Shown in pieces: positions 34,276 to 42,236 of a stretch of 64,000 bases of DNA (the stretch's first letter is position 1; each line of letters starts with the position of its first letter). The notes beneath the pieces were generated by a model. That model was not told the origin of the DNA and ran no database searches. It saw only the letters and a program-made list of their open reading frames with translations. The stretch comes from Muribaculum intestinale. GTDB taxonomy: Bacteria > Bacteroidota > Bacteroidia > Bacteroidales > Muribaculaceae. The position numbers and the translations under genes were made by a program. The stretch spans positions 992,001 to 1,056,000 of the forward strand of contig NZ_CP021421.1 of assembly GCF_002201515.1 (NCBI RefSeq). The letters are read 5' to 3'.

Positions 34276-35604
34276 TCATCTTGATAATGTATATGTTGTC
34301 TTTGTTCCGCCCACGAGTGTCACCGTCACCACGCATACTCTGCCGGGCCACCGGCAGGCATCAATCGCGGCCTCCGGAGCTCCCGGGGTTATGTCGGCGA
34401 GCATTATGCCGTCGATTGACACGGCCTCGATTCTTGAGATGTCGCGCGAGGCCGACACTCTCAGCACAGTGCCGTCAAAGCGCAGGTCAATCCCGTCTGC
34501 GTCCTGCCCGATGTCATCGACAGTGCCGGTAGAGCGGGTGATGTCAAACTCTTGCCACTGCGGTGCGCCGGCAAAACTGTCGGCCATATCCTCAGCCACT
34601 CCAAGTTTCACAGCCGACTTGTCGACCTCATCCCATACATCTTCGCCGAGAGCCGGCACCGAACGCAGAGCCGACGCATCCATCGATGCGAGCTCAAGCA
34701 TACGCTCCATGCCGTGGTCGCCGATAGAATCGAGAGTGGAGGGGAGCACAATATCCTGCGCACGGTTTCCCGACATGGCGTAAGCCCCTATAGTACGCAA
34801 TCCCTCACCCAGTATTCCGGAGACATCGGCATCCGGAGAGCCGGCAATCATGAGAGCCGGCAGATGGTCAATGCCAGAGACTTGTATTTCGGTCAGGGCG
34901 CCGCATCCAAGAAACAGGCCTTCGCCCAAGGCTATGCCTGAGGGGAGTGACACTCCGGCAAGCGACCGGCAACCCTCAAAAGCACGCGCCCCTACAGAGC
35001 GCAGACTCGCCCAATGCGAAAGGTCAAGACGCCGGAACGACGCGCCGTGAAACGCCGACTCGCCGACCGTCACGACTCCCTTGCCTCCGGAGATGTCCGA
35101 CAGCGACACACAGTCGCCAAAAGCGTTTCGCCCGATAGCGCGCAGACCGTCGGGAAGCGCAAGCGACACAAGCCCGCTGTGGGCAAATGCATACGGTGCA
35201 ATCGAATCGAGCCGTGAAGGCAATGTGAGCTCCTTTGCGGGGATGGCGGCAAATGCGCCCTCACCGATTACCTCGATGTCATCGGGCAACAGCACATTGG
35301 ACAGAGGCATCACGGCAAAAGCATACGGAGGTATGCGGGCCGGCTCGACAGAGAGCCTGCGCATATCAATCTCCTCAAGCATCGGCATGCTGTCGCGCAG
35401 CACCGCGAGTTCCGAGGAGTATACCCTCCCCTCCAGCACAAGCACACGGGTGTCGGAGGGCACCCCGCCGATAGCCGACGACAGTGTGCCCGGAGTATCA
35501 GACACGACAGTCAGGGCCATAGCTCCGGGAATGGCTGCAAATGCCGCCACGGCTGCAATCATCGTCCGCGAAAAGCCGTCAAAGATCCTGCCCATCAATG
35601 GCAT
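34276..35604 (-). CDS. Secreted BspA-like leucine-rich repeat protein
   Basis: 442 residues with a signal peptide (FSRTMIAAVAAFAAIPGAMA). The middle holds about eight LRR_5 repeats of ~23 residues, e.g. LLPDDIEVIGEGAFAAIPA, LTLPSRLDSIAPYAFAHSG, LALPDGLRAIGRNAFGDCVS and RSVGARAFEGCRSLAGVSLP. BspA-like repeats are usually in cell-surface adhesins. The last ~100 residues form a separate, probably beta, region (GTVLRVSASRDISRIEAVSI) that could be a type IX secretion tail. The start overlaps the end of the S24 repressor gene by 10 bp. Confidence 0.85.
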   Translation of the reverse strand: MPLMGRIFDGFSRTMIAAVAAFAAIPGAMALTVVSDTPGTLSSAIGGVPSDTRVLVLEGRVYSSELAVLRDSMPMLEEIDMRRLSVEPARIPPYAFAVMPLSNVLLPDDIEVIGEGAFAAIPAKELTLPSRLDSIAPYAFAHSGLVSLALPDGLRAIGRNAFGDCVSLSDISGGKGVVTVGESAFHGASFRRLDLSHWASLRSVGARAFEGCRSLAGVSLPSGIALGEGLFLGCGALTEIQVSGIDHLPALMIAGSPDADVSGILGEGLRTIGAYAMSGNRAQDIVLPSTLDSIGDHGMERMLELASMDASALRSVPALGEDVWDEVDKSAVKLGVAEDMADSFAGAPQWQEFDITRSTGTVDDIGQDADGIDLRFDGTVLRVSASRDISRIEAVSIDGIMLADITPGAPEAAIDACRWPGRVCVVTVTLVGGTKTTYTLSR

Positions 35605-36317
35605 AAATGCATGTTGATTATGGCTTTCACCGGATACATGGCCACGATATCGCTCTTGTCCACCTCCATCGGGTCATAATCCTCATTGGCGCTCTTGAGT
35701 ATTATCTTCTCGGGATTGTCATGGCGACGCACATACTTTACTACACGGCGGTTTTCCATCACCACTATATATATCTCTCCCCAGGCAATCATGGGGAACT
35801 CATTCTCGGGGAGGAAGGCGAGATAGGCCCCGCTCTCTATTATCGGCATCATCGAATTGCCCTGTGCCTGCACCACGGCCCAGTTGGGGCTGAGATGAGG
35901 CATAGTGAGGTAGCCGATTACATTTTCCTGGGTAAACGCGCGGTCAAGCTCCTCGACACCGGCGAGCACAGCGATATCATAGATAGGGAGCGAACGCTGC
36001 TGAAACATCTGAAAACCGGGCTCCACTCTGGCGACAGCCGGAGTAGCCACATGATTTTTGTCAAACGGAAGCCCGATGCCGTCGCGTAGCCACTCGCGCG
36101 ACACGCCTGTATTTACAACGATGCGGTTGATGAGATTGTCGGTAATCGGCAGATGCCCGTTGATATACTTGGATATGTTGGCGGGGTCAAGACCGATTTT
36201 TTTCGCAAACTGCGCCTGCGACAGGCGTGTAAGCCCCATAAGATGGCGCACACGGCCTACCACCGCGGCGGCCTTCTCTTTGTCAAGAGATATCTGTTTT
36301 CTAAATTCTGAGCTCAT
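35595..36317 (-). CDS. LexA/CI-like repressor (XRE HTH plus S24 peptidase)
   Basis: 240 residues. HTH at ~31-55 (LSQAQFAKKIGLDPANISKY). The S24 domain has the catalytic pair Ser155 (VQAQGNSMMPII) and Lys194 (RRVVKYVRRHD). An Ala-Gly pair at 119-120 (IAVLAGVEEL) lies 35 residues before the Ser, the same spacing as the LexA self-cleavage site. So RecA-stimulated autocleavage is plausible. It is the first gene of a leftward operon with the LRR protein, trmB, mrp, GT2 and DUF4922-SpoIID, with its promoter at 36351-36382. No phage genes are nearby. Not LexA itself in HTH type; closer to phage CI/HipB-like repressors. Confidence 0.88.
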   Translation of the reverse strand: MSSEFRKQISLDKEKAAAVVGRVRHLMGLTRLSQAQFAKKIGLDPANISKYINGHLPITDNLINRIVVNTGVSREWLRDGIGLPFDKNHVATPAVARVEPGFQMFQQRSLPIYDIAVLAGVEELDRAFTQENVIGYLTMPHLSPNWAVVQAQGNSMMPIIESGAYLAFLPENEFPMIAWGEIYIVVMENRRVVKYVRRHDNPEKIILKSANEDYDPMEVDKSDIVAMYPVKAIINMHLCH

Positions 36318-36350
36318 TTTTATATTAAGGTGTGTTTATAGTCCTTTTGG

Positions 36351-36382
36351 CAAATTTACACCTTTAATTGTTATCTTGCAAG
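36351..36382 (-). promoter_or_regulatory. Promoter of the S24 repressor operon
   Basis: CTTG (complement of 36379-36382), 20-bp spacer, TAAATTTG (complement of 36351-36358), ~35 bp upstream of the start. This could also be the autoregulated site. Confidence 0.65.
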
Positions 36383-36451
36383 AAAAAGTCATTTTTTCTG
36401 TCCTCGAATGTAACCAAGATTAGTTTATAATACGCCACTGTATGTAGCATC

Positions 36452-36466
36452 TATTATTAAACAAGC
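36452..36466. repeat. Remnant of a GAGCTTG-repeat tip
   Basis: TATTATTAAACAAGC matches the tip of the MITE-like family in inverted sense, then diverges (CACT instead of TC). The rest of the 36318-36646 gap holds only the two promoters. Confidence 0.5.
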
Positions 36467-36537
36467 CACTAATGCAATTATTCATAACTCAATCTTACAA
36501 AATGTTTTTCATTTTAATGCAAATACACCCATTTTTA

Positions 36538-36569
36538 TTTGCAATTTTCAAATATTTAGCTTATTTTTG
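36538..36569 (+). promoter_or_regulatory. Bacteroidota promoter for the secreted protein at 36647
   Basis: TTTG at 36538-36541, 20-bp spacer, TATTTTTG at 36562-36569; about 75 bp before the ATG. Confidence 0.75.
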
Positions 36570-36646
36570 CAAAAATGGCAATCAATCCGACTATTATCGA
36601 TGATACCGTGTCATTTGTCTGATAAACCAATTTAATCACATAATAT

Positions 36647-37588
36647 ATGAATAATTTTACTAAAACCATATTGAAGAGCATTGCAATATCCCTCGCACTG
36701 TGCATAGGGCCGACAATCTCCGCACAAGATATCGTATCAATATCTTATTCAGATAGTTACACCACAGCAGGGTCTGCCTCAATCAAAATAATCAGTGATG
36801 ATGTACCCGACACGGGGCTTGCATCGGCATACGAACCGCACACATTCCGGATAGATGCCGGCTCTCTGTCCATTACCAATCCAAAGTGGACCTTGCAGCT
36901 CCCTCTCGCCGACGGCAGTTTCAGCACCATATCACTCCCTGATACAGGACTTTCATGCACCGTTCCGAAGATTGATAATGAGGAGCAGTATCAGATAAAT
37001 GTCGATGGCGACATTGAGGCCAAACTTTATTTCTCTTGCACATCAAATGGCCGTGAGCTCAATGCCATACCGTTTAAGATAAGTCTCGAACTCAAGCCGA
37101 TTATCAAGTATGCCACAATCGAAAAAATCGTTGACAACTCTCCGTATTATTCCTATGATGCTCACTTCAAGGTGAAATATTATGGAGCTGATAAAATACT
37201 TGTTACGGTTGAAGAAGAATATGGGGCAAAAATGAAAGCACAATTTATTTATGAGCCACTTATCGCTTATGGCATTGCTGACCATATTACCTCACTATTC
37301 TATGCTTGGATTGACTTCACCGCTGAAAACAAATATGGGAAAACAGTATACACCATTGAATTGCAGCCGGGTGGAATTGTATCTCCAACTAATTCAATCC
37401 AAACGATACCCTTATCCGATTCAGCTTACGGAGATAATGACAGATTTGAAATATATGATATAAACGGAAATCGCATTGGGGTTACCAATGATTTAGCTTC
37501 AATATCACAAATCTCATACAAAGGCTTGCTTATTGTAAAACACATAAGAAATAACCAGGTGATAGATACAATTAAAATTATGAAATAA
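36647..37588 (+). CDS. Secreted protein of unknown function, possible type IX sorting tail
   Basis: 313 residues with a signal peptide (MNNFTKTILKSIAISLALCI... ending SAQ). The mature protein is predicted all-beta, with Ig-like stretches (KWTLQLPLADGSFSTISLPD; QYQINVDGDIEAKLYFSC). The last ~55 residues (FEIYDINGNRIGVTND ... GLLIVKHIRNNQVIDTIKIMK) resemble type IX secretion A-type sorting domains (V-x-D-x-x-G-x-x, G-x-Y/I-I-V, K-I-x-K). Codons and base composition are clearly more AT-rich than in the flanking housekeeping genes, suggesting transfer. I do not recognise a functional domain. Confidence 0.7.
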   Translation: MNNFTKTILKSIAISLALCIGPTISAQDIVSISYSDSYTTAGSASIKIISDDVPDTGLASAYEPHTFRIDAGSLSITNPKWTLQLPLADGSFSTISLPDTGLSCTVPKIDNEEQYQINVDGDIEAKLYFSCTSNGRELNAIPFKISLELKPIIKYATIEKIVDNSPYYSYDAHFKVKYYGADKILVTVEEEYGAKMKAQFIYEPLIAYGIADHITSLFYAWIDFTAENKYGKTVYTIELQPGGIVSPTNSIQTIPLSDSAYGDNDRFEIYDINGNRIGVTNDLASISQISYKGLLIVKHIRNNQVIDTIKIMK

Positions 37589-37678
37589 TTGAATATCAGC
37601 GTTGCGATTGTCGTTAATAGCAACGCTGACTGTAAGAAGCAATTTCACAATATTTTAAACTGCATATTTGGTAAATAA

Positions 37679-38311
37679 TTACCAGATTTTGCCTTTGGGG
37701 AACGACAGGCATTTCCATATCGGCTTCCGGGGATTGGCGCACGCATAGCCTTTTTTCTGTAACTCCTCAGGAACGCCCGAACACTCGACCGGGTCAAATG
37801 CAATGCCTATATGCATCTTCTCCCGTTTGATAGCGCGCCTTACCTCGTCTCTCATAAGAAAGGAGATATTATAGGAATCACTGTTGAAAATCGTCAGATT
37901 GCACACCTTATTATAGTCCAGCACCATACGTGCCGGATACTTTGATCGAGGCATAAAGCTGGTCATCTGCTCGTTTCTGACATCGCACCATCGAGTGAAA
38001 TGAAGCAGATAGTATGTCCTGTCACCATATTGCTCACTCACCACCGGTACCGGATAAAACTCAATAAGAGTCGAATCGGCAACATAGTGCTCAAACAGCT
38101 CCTTAAGGCGTGGAGACAAGAAATAGGCACACCCAACACTAAACATAAAATCGGCATATTTCCCATTTTTAAGCGTAAGAATCAACTTATCGATATTCTC
38201 TACCGGGACACCAGATCTCTCAATCGGGAAGGGCTGCCAATCTTTAGGTTTGCTCAAAATGCCGACTTTCTTAGACTCGTTGAAACTAACGTTATAATAC
38301 AAATGTTTCAT
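37679..38311 (-). CDS. Imm11-like (DUF1629) immunity-type protein, orphan
   Basis: 210 residues, no signal peptide. It resembles the Imm11/DUF1629 family: DFMFSVGCAYFLSPRLKELF, EFYPVPV, YYLLHFTRWCDVRNE, FLMRDEVRRAIKREKMHIGIAF and a final Gly/Cys-rich segment. Family members are immunity proteins to polymorphic or contact-dependent toxins. No toxin gene is beside it; it sits between the AT-rich secreted protein and an IS5-family element, in a probable accessory patch. Similarity is by pattern only, so the family call is moderate. Confidence 0.6.
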   Translation of the reverse strand: MKHLYYNVSFNESKKVGILSKPKDWQPFPIERSGVPVENIDKLILTLKNGKYADFMFSVGCAYFLSPRLKELFEHYVADSTLIEFYPVPVVSEQYGDRTYYLLHFTRWCDVRNEQMTSFMPRSKYPARMVLDYNKVCNLTIFNSDSYNISFLMRDEVRRAIKREKMHIGIAFDPVECSGVPEELQKKGYACANPRKPIWKCLSFPKGKIW

Positions 38312-39022
38312 CGTTAACGGTTTTTAATATTAAAATACGGATTCATCGGATTATTTCTAATATTTGTATATGGATTTATTGAATATCGGGGCATGACAGG
38401 TTCATAGAGTCTAATGTCCCTATTCATTATATTAAGAGATTGTCTAAATTTTATTGATTAAAAATTTTATGGCAGCGAAATCAATCATTTCTTCCGCTGA
38501 TTCATTCAGTATCTCATAGTTCCGGGCGAGTCTGCGGCAAGAGTCAAGCCATGCGAAAGTCCTCTCAACCACCCATCTGAGCGGCTTTGGCAGGAATCCC
38601 TTAACTCCATTGGGGGTATTGGATACCTCAAGCTCGATGCCGAAGTCTTTTTCAATGTCTTTGTCCACGTCTCCCCGATACCCTCGGTCGGACAATACCT
38701 TGCGCAGGTCTTCCCATACATCATCCGCCAGTCCGCATAGATCATGAGCCATTTTTGAATCGTGAATACCAGCGTTACAGACTTTCCTCGCAAGGATGAA
38801 GCCATTGCGGTCGGTGATGATATTCCTTTTGACACCCTTGACTTTTTTGTTGCCGTCATATCCGTTATCTCCCTGTCTGCTACCCCATCTGACACTTTGG
38901 GCATCCATCGCGCCAACACTCGGACTTGATGCCTGGCCGCGTTTGCGACGTATCTTTCTGACGAGTTTCTCAAGGAAATGCTCGACACGACCCTCTTGTC
39001 TCCATTTATGGTAGTAATAATA

Positions 39023-40057
39023 ACGTGAGTTCGATGAAAATAATCAAAATAGAGTCAGCTGATTATCATACACGCGTTCTAAGTTTATCCTCGGTTTCTT
39101 TGGAAACAGGCAATAAGCCGCTATCCCACCAATGAGATTAACGATGAAATTCGGAAATGAACGGTGTCGCGAGTGTTCTATCTGAGCGATGTTTTTGAGT
39201 TGGTCGTTTACAGTTTCGATAATAGCCCGTTTTCTCAGAAGTATTCTGTCATACATTGATCTCAGACCGCCTTTCATGTTGTTTTTCAGTTTTGTGATCA
39301 ATTGGATTCCGTCAATGAACAGCTTGCAGAACAGGTCTTTGCCGATATAACCTTTGTCACCGACCATCTTGCCGTATATGAACTCGACAAACGACTTCAC
39401 TTTCAGAGGTTCCCGGTCATCAACATCTCCCGGAGTGATCATGAAGTTGAGAATCTCGCCCTTGTCGTTGCATATCAGATGTAGCTTGAATCCGTAGAAC
39501 CAACCTAACGAACACTTCCCACGTTGCGCTATTCCTTTGAACACCTTGTGCATGTGTATCCGTTGGTTGCGACACACACGTAGCAGTGTGCTGTCGACAA
39601 AACTAATACCGGTACATTTTCCCAGCAGACATTTCTTTACGAATATCACGAACTGAACGACCACTGATTTCTCCAGCTCCGTGAATCTGTTGTATGAGAC
39701 TGTTTCGGGGAACAGATGCCTGTATCGCTGACATATCTCGTTCAGATAAAAGTGTTTGAGACATTTATGGTTGGAACTGTGGAACATGATCATGATAACA
39801 ATGACCTCCGCCTGCGACAGACGGCAATCTCGATGATATTCCCGCTTCCTGTCCGTACGAATCTTCGAAAGACCTCTGCGACGGAGCATCGCATTAAAAA
39901 CTTTGCAGAATTCATCTGCAATCACGAATATTTCAGTAATTTTGTCTTCGGTGAGCATAGCGATAAGAGTATTTGTTTGAAATTGAGTCCTTTAAATTTA
40001 ATACTTTTATCGCTAATCACCAATTTCTCATCTAATTAATTTTCGTCGAACTCACGT
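39023..40057 (-). mobile_element. IS982-family insertion sequence
   Basis: 1,035 bp. The ends are ACGTGAGTTCGA, one mismatch, GAAAAT, inverted at 39023 and 40057. Flanked by an 8-bp target duplication TAATAATA (39015-39022 and 40058-40065). It contains one intact transposase gene. Confidence 0.92.
39044..39958 (-). CDS. IS982-family transposase
   Basis: 304 residues, intact. It starts MLTEDKITEIFVIADEFCKV, then SQAEVIVIMIMFHSSNHKCL, both typical of IS982. The catalytic acidic residues are Asp in ISFVDSTLLRVC, Asp in KMVGDKGYIGKD and Glu in RAIIETVNDQLKNI. Length is normal. The gene is AT-richer than the chromosome. It inserted in the same orientation as the IS5 transposase it interrupts. Confidence 0.93.
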   Translation of the reverse strand: MLTEDKITEIFVIADEFCKVFNAMLRRRGLSKIRTDRKREYHRDCRLSQAEVIVIMIMFHSSNHKCLKHFYLNEICQRYRHLFPETVSYNRFTELEKSVVVQFVIFVKKCLLGKCTGISFVDSTLLRVCRNQRIHMHKVFKGIAQRGKCSLGWFYGFKLHLICNDKGEILNFMITPGDVDDREPLKVKSFVEFIYGKMVGDKGYIGKDLFCKLFIDGIQLITKLKNNMKGGLRSMYDRILLRKRAIIETVNDQLKNIAQIEHSRHRSFPNFIVNLIGGIAAYCLFPKKPRINLERVYDNQLTLF

Positions 40058-40349
40058 TAATAATAGACACTTTTCCACGCGGGATAGTCGTGAGGCAACC
40101 TTCGCCATTGACAACCGCTGGCCAATAGGTAGAGGATAGCTTCAAAAACTGATTGTAGTGAATATTTTCTCTTGCGTCTATCATTTTCAAGGAATTCTTT
40201 GTTTATATAAGACCACTGACCCTCGGTCAGATGTGTCTGATAGAGATTGATTTCGTGCATAATATTAGCCTTTTCTCTTTCAACACTCTGATTGAGGGTT
40301 TGTTATGCCTAATAACATTATTTCGCACTAATTTTTAGACAATCTCTAA

Positions 40350-40458
40350 GAGGGTGTTTCATAACAACTGTTAAGATAGTCCATCAAAAAAATGCCTCTG
40401 CTAAAGGAGAGGACATTTTTTTGATGGACTATCTTAACAGTTGTTATGAAACACCCTC
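40350..40458. mobile_element. 109-bp perfect palindromic element (MITE-like)
   Basis: The arms of ~45 bp are perfectly complementary (start GAGGGTGTTTCATAACAACT; end AGTTGTTATGAAACACCCTC), around a 19-base centre that itself pairs CCTCT/AGAGG. Flanked by TAA on both sides (40347-40349 and 40459-40461). The left TAA is also the right target duplication of the IS5 element, so the two lie back to back. No coding capacity; as RNA it would be a very stable hairpin. Confidence 0.85.
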
Positions 40459-40612
40459 TAAATAAGCCGCATATTTCCCTAAAATATATAGTCAGTATAT
40501 TTATGTTCTACAACATAACTGCGCTGACATAACTGCGCAAGCCCAATTTACAAGTTTTAAGGTATAATGAGCCGATGATTCGGTAAAGTTGCCTAACTTT
40601 GCTCCCCAAAAG

Positions 40613-40662
40613 CCCTCTGACGGTAACATTTATTATTAAACAAGCTCTTAAACAAGCTCTAA
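40613..40662 (-). repeat. Solo and doubled tips of the GAGCTTG repeat upstream of panB
   Basis: The last ~35 bp of the repeat end at 40647 with GCTC, then TTA; a second tip AACAAGCTC follows at once (40651-40659), then TAA. It suggests one element inserted in the tip of another, with the rest lost. It lies 22-70 bp before panB; a TAACTTTG box at 40594-40601 lies just upstream. A 12-bp direct repeat ACATAACTGCGC is near 40511-40536. Confidence 0.7.
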
Positions 40663-40683
40663 CTAAAAAACGTAAAACAAGAA

Positions 40684-41502
40684 ATGTCAACTTATACCGA
40701 GGACCGTCGCAAGGTCACCACACGCCGACTCGCCGAAATGAAGCAGCGTGGCGAAAAGATAGCTATGCTCACCGCCTACGATTACTCCATGGCCAAACTC
40801 ATCGACGAGGCCGGAGTGGATGTGATACTCGTCGGCGACTCCGCATCCAATGTGATGGCAGGCAATGTGACGACACTGCCGATGACTCTCGACCAGATGA
40901 TATACCATGCCACATCGGTAGTGAAAGGTGTGACACGCGCATTGGTTGTATGCGACCTGCCGTTCGGCACCTATCAGGGCAACAGCAAGCAGGCCCTCGA
41001 CTCGGCAATACGCATCATGAAAGAGAGCGGCGCCGAAGCCGTGAAACTCGAAGGGGGCGCCGAGATACGCGAGTCGATCGAGCGCATACTCTGCGCCGGC
41101 ATACCGGTGGTAGGACATCTCGGCCTTACCCCGCAGTCAATCAATAAATTCGGCACTTATGCCGTGCGCGCAAAGGAGGAGGCCGAGGCCGAGAAACTTA
41201 TCTCCGACGCAAAAATGCTTGAGGAGATAGGATGCTGCGCCATAGTACTCGAAAAGATACCCGCCGCGCTGGCCAAGCGTGTGTCGGAACAACTCATCAT
41301 CCCAACAATCGGCATCGGTGCCGGAGGCGGCACTGACGGACAGGTGCTCGTGATGCACGACATGCTCGGCATCAACAAGGGATTCTCCCCGCGGTTCCTG
41401 CGCCGATATGCCGATTTGTCGACAATCATCAACGACGCGGTGGCCCACTATGTCGACGACGTGAAGACATCCGACTTCCCCAACGCCTCGGAGCAGTATT
41501 GA
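40684..41502 (+). CDS. panB: 3-methyl-2-oxobutanoate hydroxymethyltransferase
   Basis: 272 residues. PanB motifs: [89 protein letters not shown], and [20 protein letters not shown]. It makes ketopantoate from ketoisovalerate with methylene-THF, the first step to pantothenate and CoA. A single-gene unit followed by a hairpin at 41530-41583; repeat tips occupy its leader. Confidence 0.96.
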   Translation: MSTYTEDRRKVTTRRLAEMKQRGEKIAMLTAYDYSMAKLIDEAGVDVILVGDSASNVMAGNVTTLPMTLDQMIYHATSVVKGVTRALVVCDLPFGTYQGNSKQALDSAIRIMKESGAEAVKLEGGAEIRESIERILCAGIPVVGHLGLTPQSINKFGTYAVRAKEEAEAEKLISDAKMLEEIGCCAIVLEKIPAALAKRVSEQLIIPTIGIGAGGGTDGQVLVMHDMLGINKGFSPRFLRRYADLSTIINDAVAHYVDDVKTSDFPNASEQY

Positions 41503-41529
41503 CCGTACCACACCTTACCTACAACAAAC

Positions 41530-41583
41530 GCCCTCCCGGTCACGGCCTACGCATGATGCTATGCGCCCCCTGACCCGGAGGGC
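41530..41583 (+). terminator. Hairpin after panB
   Basis: GCCCTCCCGGTCA and TGACCCGGAGGGC form a 13-bp stem with one mismatch, with an inner GCAT/ATGC pair. No T run follows, so a rho-independent stop is likely weak. Confidence 0.5.
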
Positions 41584-41604
41584 TATACTATATATATAAC
41601 CACA

Positions 41605-41997
41605 ATGGCAAAACAGGAATATATCGAGAAAAACCGGCAGTGGCTGGCCGAAAAGGCACGCGAAGCCGGTGTAACCGCTATCGACAAGGGCATCTGCTAC
41701 AAGCCCATTAAATCAGGGAAAGGAGCACAGCCCAACCGCGGAAGCGTAGTGACAGTGCACTACACCGGACGCACTATCAACGGCAAGACATTCGACAGCT
41801 CGCGCGGAGGCGTGGCCCCTGCGTTCAGGTTGCGCGAGCTGATACCCGGATGGATTATCGCCCTGCAGCAGATGCATGTCGGCGACCGTTGGGAGGTTTA
41901 TATCCCGGCCGAGCAGGCCTACGGCAAGATATCCCAGCCGGGCATCCCCGGAGGCTCTACTCTTATTTTTGACATCGAGCTGATTGCGGTATCCTAA
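41605..41997 (+). CDS. FKBP-type peptidyl-prolyl cis-trans isomerase
   Basis: 130 residues, one FKBP domain: GSVVTVHYTGRTINGKTFDS, FRLRELIPGWIIALQQMHVG, RWEVYIPAEQAYG and STLIFDIELIAVS. The first 40 residues are a charged helix (EYIEKNRQWLAEKAREAGVT), common in FKBPs of this phylum. No signal peptide is evident, so probably cytoplasmic, unlike FkpA. It catalyses prolyl isomerisation in protein folding. The stop codon TAA is the first base triplet of a repeat tip (TAAACAAGCTC). Confidence 0.9.
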   Translation: MAKQEYIEKNRQWLAEKAREAGVTAIDKGICYKPIKSGKGAQPNRGSVVTVHYTGRTINGKTFDSSRGGVAPAFRLRELIPGWIIALQQMHVGDRWEVYIPAEQAYGKISQPGIPGGSTLIFDIELIAVS

Positions 41998-42005
41998 ACA
42001 AGCTC
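41995..42005 (-). repeat. GAGCTTG-repeat tip overlapping the FKBP stop codon
   Basis: TAAACAAGCTC followed by TAA. An 11-bp match to the tip of the MITE-like family; either an excision scar or coincidence. Confidence 0.4.
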
Positions 42006-42174
42006 TAAAACATCGCGCCACTCGCAGTCGTTATAAAAACGGAAGAGTCACATGCCGGGCAGCCATCGCCGAAGGCCGCAGCCCGCATGAAGTTTCCCCC
42101 GGATCGACATATTTCGGTCGATAGTCCGTTAACAAATATTGGGGAATACATCTCTGACATTTTTCTTGAAAAAC

Positions 42175-42206
42175 CCGACGTTTCAAAATAAATTTTCGTA
42201 ATTTTG
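42175..42206 (+). promoter_or_regulatory. Promoter of maeB
   Basis: CTTG at 42175-42178, 20-bp spacer, TAATTTTG at 42199-42206; 30 bp ahead of the ATG. The rest of the 41998-42236 gap shows no gene. Confidence 0.65.
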
Positions 42207-42236
42207 CATGAAACGTAGATTATTTGTTGTTATAGC

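Larger units (their letters stand above)
38444..40260 (-). pseudogene. IS5-family transposase, split by IS982 insertion
   Basis: The N-terminal part (40260 down to 40058) reads MHEINLYQTHLTEGQWSYIN to PHDYPAWKSVYY; the C-terminal part (39022 down to 38444) continues YYHKWRQEGRVEHFLEKLVR through the DDE core: Asp in AMDAQSVRWG, Asp in SDRGYRGD, Glu in RWVVERTFAWLDS, ending INKI. Removing the IS982 plus one TAATAATA copy restores the frame with no other damage seen, so the insertion is the only lesion and probably recent. The element cannot make full transposase itself now. Confidence 0.88.
38436..40346 (-). mobile_element. IS5-family element, interrupted by IS982
   Basis: The ends are GAGATTGTCTAAA (38436-38448) and its complement (40334-40346), flanked by TAA on both sides (38433-38435, 40347-40349), as expected for the TNA target of one IS5 subgroup. 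Without the 1,035-bp IS982 and one 8-bp duplication it would be ~868 bp, a normal size. Its single transposase gene is split. Confidence 0.85.
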
